Both the position numbers and the translations under genes were made by a program. From the NCBI GenBank assembly GCA_035543455.1, contig DATKKE010000030.1, positions 1-11,301 of the forward strand: a stretch of DNA of 11,301 bases, in the 5' to 3' direction. Every line of letters begins with the position of its first letter. Positions within the stretch are counted from its first letter, which is position 1. Below are positions 1-5,509 of the stretch, piece after piece. Source of the DNA: CAIKOD01 sp035543455 (GTDB taxonomy: Archaea; Halobacteriota; Methanomicrobia; Methanomicrobiales; Methanospirillaceae). The notes under the pieces were generated by a model that saw only the letters and a list, made by a program, of their open reading frames with translations, ran no database searches and was not told the origin of the DNA.

Positions 1-25
1 GGGCATTTTAAAAAGCAATTAATTC

Positions 26-412
26 TTAGCGGGTTTCCAGGATCCTGATCGCGAGCAGTGCAGCATTTTCCCCGTTATCGATGCCGACACAGGCGACCGG
101 TACACCTTTCGGCATCTGGACGATCGATAATAATGCGTCAATCCCCTGGAGGGTTCCGCTTACCGGGACTCCAATCACCGGTTTGTTCGTCATTGATGCA
201 ATAACCCCGGGAAGTGCCGCAGAGAGTCCGGCGATGGCAATAAAAACTTTACAGTCGCTGTTTTTCACAAATTCGTCAAGTTTTCCGGGTTCCCGGTGGG
301 CTGAAATTACCGATGTATCGTACGTGACTGCATGTTCCTTGAGAATAGCTGCCGTGCGCTCTGCAATCTTTTCATCGGATGCAGATCCTGAAATAATCGA
401 AACCTCAACCAT
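26..412 (-). CDS. purE: PurE, N5-carboxyaminoimidazole ribonucleotide mutase / AIR carboxylase family
   Basis: Cytosolic purine-biosynthesis enzyme that makes CAIR from N5-CAIR or from AIR plus CO2. From the chosen start it is 128 residues, close to a minimal PurE domain. Family landmarks are visible: the nucleotide-binding loop SGSASD (8-13), the SAHREP motif with the expected catalytic H39, AGLSAALPG (61-69), PVIGVPVSG, and LSIVQMPKGVPVA near the C-terminus. The second conserved His of bacterial class I enzymes (in AAHLPG) is Ala66 here, and the Thr of SAHRTP is Glu; I believe both are usual in methanogen PurE. I chose the Met at 412, which gives a normal MVEVSIISGS start. The Met at 421 adds three residues and would fit a leaderless message from the TATA-like sequence near 440-453. 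It is divergent from the aminotransferase cluster. Whether it acts as mutase or carboxylase cannot be told from sequence alone. Confidence 0.93.
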   Translation of the reverse strand: MVEVSIISGSASDEKIAERTAAILKEHAVTYDTSVISAHREPGKLDEFVKNSDCKVFIAIAGLSAALPGVIASMTNKPVIGVPVSGTLQGIDALLSIVQMPKGVPVACVGIDNGENAALLAIRILETR

Positions 413-426
413 ACAAGCCATCCAAA

Positions 427-453
427 CTTATATTTTGTCTCTATTAATATACT
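427..453. promoter_or_regulatory. Compact divergent promoter between purE and the aminotransferase
   Basis: Only 55 bases separate the two chosen start codons. The AT-rich core holds CTTATATTTT (427-436), about 26 bases before a plausible plus-strand start near 458. Read on the minus strand, it also holds AGTATATTAATAG (440-453), placed for a start near 421. Both distances fit archaeal TATA-to-start spacing. Neither gene has a convincing Shine-Dalgarno site, so leaders would be absent or about 10 bases. The two promoters overlap physically, so TBP/TFB binding for one gene may compete with the other. This is pattern-based only. Confidence 0.5.
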
Positions 454-467
454 ATGGGCTGATTACG

Positions 468-1598
468 ATGGAAAAAGAACCACTCTTGATGTTGCCGGGC
501 CCTGTTCCCATGCCTGAACGGGTCAGGTGTGCGATGATGCGCCAGGCCATCAACCACCGGGGGGCCGAATTCGGACAGGTCTACAAGGACTGCGTTAGAG
601 TACTGAAGACCTGCTTCGGAACGAAGAATGACCTCTTTGTGATCAGTGGATCGGGAACGGCCGCCATGGAGGCAGCTGTCGCAAATTTTGGGAGGGATAA
701 AAAGATCGCCTGCCTCGTTAACGGGAAATTCGGGGAACGTCTTTTTAAAATTGCAGGGCGATACGGTCACCCGGTTGAAATCGGGTCGCCATGGGGGACG
801 CCTCTCGACTTAAAAGCCCTTGAAGAACAGCTCAAGGGGGGCGCCGAAATGGTCACCCTCGTTCACAACGAGACCTCGGCCGGAATTCTTAACCCGGCCG
901 CTGAGATCGGGAAACTGGCAGGTAAGTATGATGCATTGTTCATTATGGACGGTATCACCTCGATTGCAGGCGACACGGTCAACGCGGATCAATGGGGTGT
1001 CGACGTGGCGATTGTAGGGTCCCAGAAATGTCTCGCTGCACCTGCCGGTCTTTCGGCTATTTCCGTAAGTGACAGGGCCTGGGAGCGATCCTCGAAAAAT
1101 CCCCCGTATTACCTTGATCTTGCCGCATACCGGAAAAGTGCAGGCTCGGCGCCTATGGAAACGCCTTATACACCTGCTGTACCCCTGTTTCTCGCGCTTA
1201 GGGAAGCCTGTGCGATCGTCGAGGAAGAAGGCCTCGAGGAGCGTATCGCGAGGCACAAGCGCCTGGCACAGGCAGTAAGGGCCGCGGCGGAAGCCTGGGG
1301 GCTCCGGCTGTTCCCCGAAACGGACATGCTCCACGGCTACTCAAACACGGTCACGGCAATCAGCGTGCCTGACGGGATAAAAGACGGCGATTTCCGCGGC
1401 ACCGTCAAGAAGATGGGTATCGAGATGGCAGGCGGCCAGGACTACCTCAAGGGAAAAATTTTCAGGATTGGTAATATGGGAGCGGTAGGAGCTCCGGAGA
1501 TCCTTGCCACACTTGCAGCCACCGAGTATTCGCTCGCGAAGCAGGGCTTTAACGTAAAAGGGAACGGTGTCCGGGCCGCCTGCGAGGTGCTCGGATGA
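468..1598 (+). CDS. Class V PLP-dependent aminotransferase (alanine-glyoxylate / serine-pyruvate type)
   Basis: A 376-residue fold-type I aminotransferase. Family signs are the N-terminal LLMLPGPVPMP, the HRGAEF segment that follows it, the SGSGTAAMEAAV cofactor-binding loop, the LVHNETSAG motif, the IMDGITS aspartate that contacts the pyridine nitrogen, and GSQKCL with the Schiff-base K187. The C-terminal MGAVGA region is also typical. The start at 468 is chosen because everything upstream in the frame is antisense to purE and the family begins shortly before LPGPVP. In Methanococcales a related class V enzyme (MJ0959) was reported as a broad-specificity transaminase able to make phosphoserine; serine/alanine-glyoxylate activity is the other common annotation. 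Its TGA overlaps the ribC ATG by 4 bases, implying translational coupling. The fold and cofactor are certain; the substrate is not. Confidence 0.92.
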   Translation: MEKEPLLMLPGPVPMPERVRCAMMRQAINHRGAEFGQVYKDCVRVLKTCFGTKNDLFVISGSGTAAMEAAVANFGRDKKIACLVNGKFGERLFKIAGRYGHPVEIGSPWGTPLDLKALEEQLKGGAEMVTLVHNETSAGILNPAAEIGKLAGKYDALFIMDGITSIAGDTVNADQWGVDVAIVGSQKCLAAPAGLSAISVSDRAWERSSKNPPYYLDLAAYRKSAGSAPMETPYTPAVPLFLALREACAIVEEEGLEERIARHKRLAQAVRAAAEAWGLRLFPETDMLHGYSNTVTAISVPDGIKDGDFRGTVKKMGIEMAGGQDYLKGKIFRIGNMGAVGAPEILATLAATEYSLAKQGFNVKGNGVRAACEVLG

Positions 1599-2056
1599 GG
1601 GTTGGTATTGCCGATACCACCTTTTCACGCGTGAATATGGGAAGAATAGCCATCGAAGAGCTGAAGAAACATGCCTCGGTCAGCATCGAACGGGTAACGG
1701 TGCCGGGTATAAAAGATCTCCCCGTTGCATGTAAAAAACTGATCGAGGAACGTAAGTGCGATATCGTCATGGCTCTCGGGATGCCGGGCGGCAAGGAAAA
1801 AGACCGCCTTTGCGCCCATGAAGCATCCCAGGGTCTCATCATATGCCAGCTGATGACGAATACCCACATTATTGAGGTTTTTGTCCACGAAGACGAGGTA
1901 AAAGATGATAATGAACTCTCGTGGCTTGCGTCCGAACGTACCCGCAAACACGCGGTGAATGCGGTAAAACTCATGCTATATCCGAAAGAACTGGAAAAAG
2001 ATGCCGGAACCGGGCAGAGGCAGGGTTTTTCTGATGCAGGGCCTGCCCGGCGCTGA
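1595..2056 (+). CDS. ribC: Archaeal-type riboflavin synthase
   Basis: Catalyses dismutation of two 6,7-dimethyl-8-ribityllumazines to riboflavin and 5-amino-6-ribitylaminouracil. At 153 residues it matches the archaeal enzyme (MJ1184 type), which is unrelated to bacterial RibE and is a paralogue of lumazine synthase. Visible hallmarks are the N-terminal VGIADTTFSRVNMG, TVPGIKDLPVACKKL, VMALGMPGGKEKD, the TNTHIIEVFVHEDE segment and the characteristic tail GTGQRQGFSDAGPA. Translation starts inside the end of the upstream aminotransferase (ATGA), with GAGGTG (1583-1588) as ribosome binding site. The product feeds FMN/FAD synthesis, and the lumazine substrate comes from ribH 54 bases downstream. 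Confidence 0.95.
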   Translation: MRVGIADTTFSRVNMGRIAIEELKKHASVSIERVTVPGIKDLPVACKKLIEERKCDIVMALGMPGGKEKDRLCAHEASQGLIICQLMTNTHIIEVFVHEDEVKDDNELSWLASERTRKHAVNAVKLMLYPKELEKDAGTGQRQGFSDAGPARR

Positions 2057-2070
2057 GACGATGGGGACAG

Positions 2071-2104
2071 TTTAAGATTTATCAGTACGAAACGTTTCAG
2101 GAGG
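2071..2104 (+). promoter_or_regulatory. ribH upstream region: TATA-like box, 10-base palindrome and Shine-Dalgarno
   Basis: The 54-base gap between ribC and ribH contains a TATA-like TTTAAGATTT (2071-2080), a perfect palindrome GAAACGTTTC (2089-2098) and AGGAGG (2099-2104) six bases before the ribH ATG. A start about 26 bases after the TATA centre would fall near 2101, so the palindrome would cover the initiation region. That is a natural repressor position. Archaeal riboflavin genes are known to be controlled by RbkR; assigning this site to it is a guess. It would allow ribH and the downstream aminotransferase to be transcribed apart from ribC. Confidence 0.35.
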
Positions 2105-2110
2105 AACACC

Positions 2111-2518
2111 ATGGGGATAAAACTTGGATTTGTAGTCGCGGAGTTCAACCGTGACATCACCTACATGATGGAGATCGAGGGGAGAGAGCATGCTGCATTT
2201 CTCGGGGCGGAGGTGACGGAATGCATCTATGTTCCCGGGGCGTATGACATGCCTCTCGCAATTAAAAAAATGCTCCAGGGAAAGAATGTCGATGCGGTGG
2301 TCACGATCGGGTGCGTAATTGAAGGGTCCACCCAGCATGACGAGATCGTCGTCCAGCATGCAGCCCGGAAAATAATTGACCTTTCGCTTGAATTTGGCAA
2401 ACCTGTAACCCTCGGTATTTCGGGGCCCGGAATGACACGGCTCGAGGCGAACGAGCGGATTGACTATGCAAAACGCGCCGTGGAATCAGCGATAAAACTC
2501 GTGCAGCGGTTGAAATGA
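2111..2518 (+). CDS. ribH: 6,7-dimethyl-8-ribityllumazine synthase
   Basis: Condenses 5-amino-6-(D-ribitylamino)uracil with 3,4-dihydroxy-2-butanone 4-phosphate to give lumazine, the direct substrate of the RibC encoded just upstream. It is 135 residues, the usual short archaeal length. Key signs are the FNRDIT segment (residues 12-17), VPGAYDMPLA, and GCVIEGSTQHDEIV, where H76 matches the catalytic His of bacterial enzymes (His88 in Bacillus). The family normally assembles into pentamers or 60-mers. The start is fixed by AGGAGG at 2099-2104. Its stop overlaps the next start (ATGA), so it is probably coupled to the downstream aminotransferase. The uracil substrate is also used for the F420 core in methanogens. 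Confidence 0.96.
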   Translation: MGIKLGFVVAEFNRDITYMMEIEGREHAAFLGAEVTECIYVPGAYDMPLAIKKMLQGKNVDAVVTIGCVIEGSTQHDEIVVQHAARKIIDLSLEFGKPVTLGISGPGMTRLEANERIDYAKRAVESAIKLVQRLK

Positions 2519-3654
2519 GGGAATTGTCCGGGAAGATCGGCGCCATAGCCCCGTCCGCAACCATAGGAATATCGAATGAAGCACGAAAGATGCAGGCGTC
2601 CGGTATCGATGTGATCAGTCTCTCTATCGGCGAACCCGATTTTGACACCCCGAAACACATCAGCGATGCGTGCATCGATGCGATCAGGCGTGGCGAGACA
2701 CATTACGCACCGAGCAACGGCATCCCGGAATTAAATCAGGCCATTGCCGAAAAACTTTCCCGCGAGAACAATATCCCCTGTAAATTAGAAGATATTATTG
2801 TCACCTGCGGTGCAAAAGACGCAATATACGAGGCTATGGAAGCCCTCTTAAACCCGGGTGACGAGGCTCTTATTCTCGACCCGTCCTGGGTCAGTTATGA
2901 ACCCTGTGTCCAGATTGCCGGAGGAAAACCGGTTCACCACCCCCTCGATGCCAGGACGTTCCAGGTCGATGATTCTCTGCTCGACAGGATTTCAGGGAAG
3001 ACCCGTCTTATTATCGTAAATTCCCCCTCAAACCCATCGGGGGCGGTCCTTAACCGTACCTCGATGCGACTTATCGCTGACATCTGCAGTGACTATGATT
3101 TATTCGCCATTTCGGATGAGATCTACGAGAAGCTGTTGTACAATGGCGAGCATATATCCCTCGCGACCGTCGGTGATATGGCGGCCCGCACCGTGACGGT
3201 CAACGGTTTTTCAAAGACGTATGCAATGACCGGCTGGCGTATCGGGTATGCAGTCGCCCCTCCGGAGATCATCAGGCAGATGTCGATCGTGCAGCAGCAT
3301 ACTATCACCCATCCGACTACCTTCGCGATGTGGGGTGGGGTGGCGGCGCTGAAGGGGGACCAGTCCTGCGTCGGGATGATGAAGCAGGAATTCAGTAAAC
3401 GCAGGGAGTACCTGATGAAGGAGCTGAGCGAGATAGGTTTTTCTACGGCCCCTGCGGACGGTGCGTTTTACGCATATATCCGGGTCACGGAGAACGACAT
3501 GGACCTCGCCAGGTCATGGCTCGTGGATTCGCATGTCGCCGTTACTCCGGGTACGGCATTCAATAACCCCGGGTGGGAACGCCTCTCGTACGCTACGTCC
3601 ATGGAGAATCTCACCCGGGCTGTACAACGCATCCGGCAGTCCGGAAGAAAATAA
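2515..3654 (+). CDS. Class I/II aminotransferase, aspartate aminotransferase type
   Basis: A 379-residue fold-type I PLP enzyme of the AspC/AspAT subgroup common in Thermus and archaea. Seen in order: the substrate-loop SLSIGEPDFDTP, HYAPSNGIPELNQAIA, the cofactor loop TCGAKDAIYEA, NSPSNPSGAVL, the AISDEIYEKLLY motif with D201 and Y204, the Schiff-base lysine K234 in NGFSKTYAMTGWRIGY, and a C-terminal RLSYATSMENL with the carboxylate-binding Arg. It probably transfers amino groups between aspartate (or aromatic or branched substrates) and 2-oxoglutarate. Substrate choice in this subgroup cannot be read reliably from sequence. The start overlaps the ribH stop by 4 bases. Transcription probably ends in the T tracts just downstream. 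Confidence 0.93.
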   Translation: MRELSGKIGAIAPSATIGISNEARKMQASGIDVISLSIGEPDFDTPKHISDACIDAIRRGETHYAPSNGIPELNQAIAEKLSRENNIPCKLEDIIVTCGAKDAIYEAMEALLNPGDEALILDPSWVSYEPCVQIAGGKPVHHPLDARTFQVDDSLLDRISGKTRLIIVNSPSNPSGAVLNRTSMRLIADICSDYDLFAISDEIYEKLLYNGEHISLATVGDMAARTVTVNGFSKTYAMTGWRIGYAVAPPEIIRQMSIVQQHTITHPTTFAMWGGVAALKGDQSCVGMMKQEFSKRREYLMKELSEIGFSTAPADGAFYAYIRVTENDMDLARSWLVDSHVAVTPGTAFNNPGWERLSYATSMENLTRAVQRIRQSGRK

Positions 3655-3676
3655 TCTCCCGGTCTGATCAGCTCCC

Positions 3677-3691
3677 TTTTTCCTGATTTTT
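3677..3691 (+). terminator. T-tract terminator after the rib/aminotransferase cluster
   Basis: Two runs of five T (3677-3681 and 3687-3691) begin 23 bases after the aminotransferase stop, with no strong hairpin. Archaeal RNA polymerase can terminate on such U-rich stretches without a stem. The assignment rests on position and composition only. Confidence 0.45.
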
Positions 3692-3816
3692 CCCGTGGTG
3701 GTTGATTTTGAACAGGCCCTGCAGGCCCGTTCTGACCGTTGGTTCTTTGCATCCCGGGTTGTTGCTAACCTGTATTTTGATGATGTGCTTTAAATCCTCA
3801 TAAAATTCAATTCCCA

Positions 3817-3839
3817 CCCGAATACAAATACCGTTCGGG
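3817..3839. repeat. Inverted repeat CCCGAA-N11-TTCGGG
   Basis: Perfect 6-base arms at 3817-3822 and 3834-3839 flank an 11-base AT-rich spacer. It lies about 30 bases upstream of the TATA-like box of the Nramp operon. It could be a dimeric regulator site, for example for a metal-responsive repressor, or a weak hairpin. With 6-base arms, chance is possible. Confidence 0.35.
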
Positions 3840-3870
3840 AGACTTGCCCGGATTCCGGCCTGCCCATATC

Positions 3871-3880
3871 CTTTTAATAG
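3871..3880 (+). promoter_or_regulatory. TATA-like box of the Nramp operon
   Basis: CTTTTAATAG is the best TATA-like match in the 120 bases before the transporter. A start about 26 bases beyond its centre falls near 3902 and gives a leader of roughly 94 bases. That is long for an archaeon whose other genes here seem to have very short leaders. TTTAAA at 3896-3901 is a weaker alternative. Confidence 0.4.
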
Positions 3881-3916
3881 TAATCACGTGTCAGATTTAA
3901 AGTGCAATGAACCAAC

Positions 3917-3969
3917 GATGGCTCTGATGAAGGGATGATCGGGCCAACCTGGCGAATCCCGGAGCAGTC
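3917..3969 (+). promoter_or_regulatory. Foldable 5' leader of the Nramp operon (candidate RNA regulatory element)
   Basis: Three stacked helices can be drawn by eye. The outer helix pairs GAT (3917-3919) with GTC (3967-3969) and GCTC (3921-3924) with GAGC (3962-3965), around one G-A mismatch. The middle helix pairs GGGAT (3932-3936) with ATCCC (3956-3960). The apical helix pairs GCCA (3943-3946) with TGGC (3950-3953) over a 3-base loop. The outer and middle helices are separated by an asymmetric TGATGAA bulge facing a single G. The Shine-Dalgarno site (3980-3989) lies outside, 10 bases downstream. I could not match it to a known riboswitch class; it might be a metal- or nucleotide-sensing leader, or chance folding. 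Confidence 0.35.
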
Positions 3970-3995
3970 ACAATATCTTGGAGAGGAGGGTCGCC

Positions 3996-5264
3996 ATGAA
4001 CATTTTATCCCGGTTCTATTATCAATATCGCAGGGTTATCAAGGCGATTCAGCTGTACCTCCTTATCGCAGGCCCCGGTCTGATCGTCATGATCGCGGAC
4101 AACGATGCCGGTGGAATTACTACCTATGCTGCGACCGGGGCGGCGTATGGGTATGCCCTGATCTGGTTCCTGGTTCTTCTCGGACCGGTCGCGTATTTCG
4201 TCCAGGAGATGACGGTCCGACTCGGTGCAGTTACCAAGCACGGTCATGCAGAAGCCATATTTGAGGCATTCGGCCCGTTCTGGGGATGGTTCTCACTAAT
4301 TGACCTCTCTCTTGTCAACTGGCTGACACTTATCACCGAATTCATAGGAATGACCGCTGCGTTGACAATTTTCAACATACCCCCGGTAATAACGGTCCTG
4401 ATCGTCATAGGCATCATGATGTTCATGATATTGCAGGGCAGGTACTGGACATGGGAAAAACTGGCGATGTTCTTCTGCCTCTTAAATCTGGTATATATAC
4501 CTGCTGCCTTCATGGTTCACCCAACAGTCGGGAGTATCCTCCGGCAGGGAATCATTCCGAACTTTCCCGGTGGAATCACCGCGATATTAATTTTCTTCCT
4601 GATGGCGAACATCGGGACGACCATTGCACCATGGATGATATTCTTCCAGCAGAGTGCGGTCGTTGATAAGGGAATGGGGAAGAAAGACATACCGTGGGGG
4701 AAGATCGACACAATTTTCGGGGCAGTTTTTACGGTGGTCGTCGCAATTTTCATAATCATCGTGACGGGCACGGTCCTCTATGGCATGAACATAGAAAGTG
4801 CCGCGCAGGCTGCCCGGGTGATCATGGGCATCTATCCATATGTCGGTACGCTTCTCGCAATCGGTCTCTTCGACGCCGGTCTCCTGGGTGCTATCTGCAT
4901 ATCGCTGGCCAGTTCATGGGCGTTCGGTGAAGTATTCGGCTGGGCCCATTCCCTGAACAATAAGATCCGGGAAGCTCCCTGGTTCTATGCGTACTATTTC
5001 TTCGCATTGATCACGGCGGGCCTTGTTGTTCTCATCCCGGGTGCACCGCTTGTCCTGATAACGCTGTTCGTGCAGGTTATTGCGGTAACCCTTCTCCCTG
5101 CCGCACTGGTATTCCTGATCCTGCTGCTGAACAATTCTGAAATCATGGGTGAATATAAAAACACATTGCTGCAGAATATTGTCAGTACAGCTATTGTAAT
5201 TGCAATAATTGTACTTTCAACGCTCTATGCATTCAGTGTCCTGTTCCCGGAGATATTCTTGTGA
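3996..5264 (+). CDS. Nramp-family divalent metal transporter with divergent metal-site motifs
   Basis: A polytopic membrane protein of 422 residues with about 11 hydrophobic segments, matching the SLC11/Nramp (LeuT-fold) family. The first segment reads GPGLIVMIADNDAGGITTYA: the canonical DPGN metal-site motif becomes D37-A-G-G40, keeping Asp but losing Asn. The sixth reads GTTIAPWMIFF: the canonical MPH becomes A211-P-W213, losing the transition-metal-selective Met. From memory, loss of that Met is a mark of the Nramp-related magnesium transporters, so Mg2+ or another hard cation is more likely than Mn2+ or Fe2+. The ATG at 3996 is chosen because GGAGAGGAGGG (3980-3990) is an excellent ribosome binding site for it; the in-frame TTG at 3978 would place that site inside the gene. 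It leads an operon with a small membrane protein and an MgtE-N/CBS protein, which supports a magnesium-type role. Confidence 0.9.
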   Translation: MNILSRFYYQYRRVIKAIQLYLLIAGPGLIVMIADNDAGGITTYAATGAAYGYALIWFLVLLGPVAYFVQEMTVRLGAVTKHGHAEAIFEAFGPFWGWFSLIDLSLVNWLTLITEFIGMTAALTIFNIPPVITVLIVIGIMMFMILQGRYWTWEKLAMFFCLLNLVYIPAAFMVHPTVGSILRQGIIPNFPGGITAILIFFLMANIGTTIAPWMIFFQQSAVVDKGMGKKDIPWGKIDTIFGAVFTVVVAIFIIIVTGTVLYGMNIESAAQAARVIMGIYPYVGTLLAIGLFDAGLLGAICISLASSWAFGEVFGWAHSLNNKIREAPWFYAYYFFALITAGLVVLIPGAPLVLITLFVQVIAVTLLPAALVFLILLLNNSEIMGEYKNTLLQNIVSTAIVIAIIVLSTLYAFSVLFPEIFL

Positions 5265-5274
5265 GGTGAGATAA

Positions 5275-5499
5275 TTGGAAAAGACAGTTCCAACAGATGG
5301 AAAAGACTGTGACAAGGTAAAATCAGGAGGTTTCTTAGAGAAGCATTTCTCCCGGTTTATCGAGATCAACAAAAAATATGCGGAACCGCAGATTAAAATG
5401 ACAGGAATGGTCAGGGTAGCCCTCCTGGGCCTCAGAATATACCTCATAATTCTTGTCCTGGTCCTCGCTTTCAAATTTTATACTCTCGTGAGACCATGA
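5275..5499 (+). CDS. Small single-span membrane protein of the Nramp operon
   Basis: A 74-residue protein of no family I recognise. It has a charged, Lys/Glu-rich N-terminal half (about 1-44) and one hydrophobic segment (about residues 46-68, rich in Leu, Ile and Val), ending LVRP. By charge the N-terminus is probably cytosolic. The start is TTG: no suitably placed ATG or GTG exists, and GAGGTGAG (5264-5271), overlapping the Nramp stop, is well placed as ribosome binding site. It lies 10 bases after the transporter and 10 bases before the PRC/MgtE-N/CBS gene, so it is clearly part of the operon. It may be a subunit that stabilises the transporter or docks the soluble regulator; that is inference. 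Confidence 0.75.
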   Translation: MEKTVPTDGKDCDKVKSGGFLEKHFSRFIEINKKYAEPQIKMTGMVRVALLGLRIYLIILVLVLAFKFYTLVRP

Positions 5500-5509
5500 G
5501 GTCGGTACC

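Larger units (their letters stand above)
3655..3995. other. 341-base gap before the Nramp operon
   Basis: No credible protein gene lies here. From left to right it holds the T tracts, an unremarkable GC-rich piece (about 3692-3785), an AT-rich patch with TTTAAATC (about 3790-3797), the inverted repeat CCCGAA/TTCGGG (3817-3839), a TATA-like TTTTAATA (3872-3879), and a leader of about 90 bases able to fold into a layered hairpin before a strong Shine-Dalgarno site. The length and content suggest regulated expression of the metal-transport operon. Confidence 0.6.

Noticed and set aside
1..25. Possible feature at the left edge
   Set aside because: Only 25 AT-rich bases after the purE stop; too short to call.
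81..467. N-terminal extension of the class V aminotransferase frame to 505 residues
   Set aside because: It reads antisense through purE and has no family similarity; the homologous protein begins at 468.
1549..2160. Long minus-strand frame of 203 codons over ribC
   Set aside because: Ser/Arg/Phe-rich shadow of a well-supported gene, with no recognisable domain or ribosome binding site.
3737..3917. Distant 8-base inverted match CGTTGGTT (3737-3744) and AACCAACG (3910-3917)
   Set aside because: Arms are short and about 165 bases apart, easily chance, and the first lies upstream of the likely transcription start.
3907..3938. Two overlapping six-codon upstream ORFs (3907-3927 and 3918-3938) in the Nramp leader
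   Set aside because: No ribosome binding site for either, and such short ORFs are expected by chance; noted only in case a leader-peptide mechanism is considered.
3917..3969. Fluoride, Mn (yybP-ykoY) or C/D-box kink-turn RNA, suggested by the TGATGA bulge
   Set aside because: The conserved loops of the first two classes are missing and no D box pairs with the TGATGA, so no class name is justified.
3978..3995. TTG start for the Nramp gene six codons upstream
   Set aside because: It would bury the strong Shine-Dalgarno site that serves the ATG at 3996.
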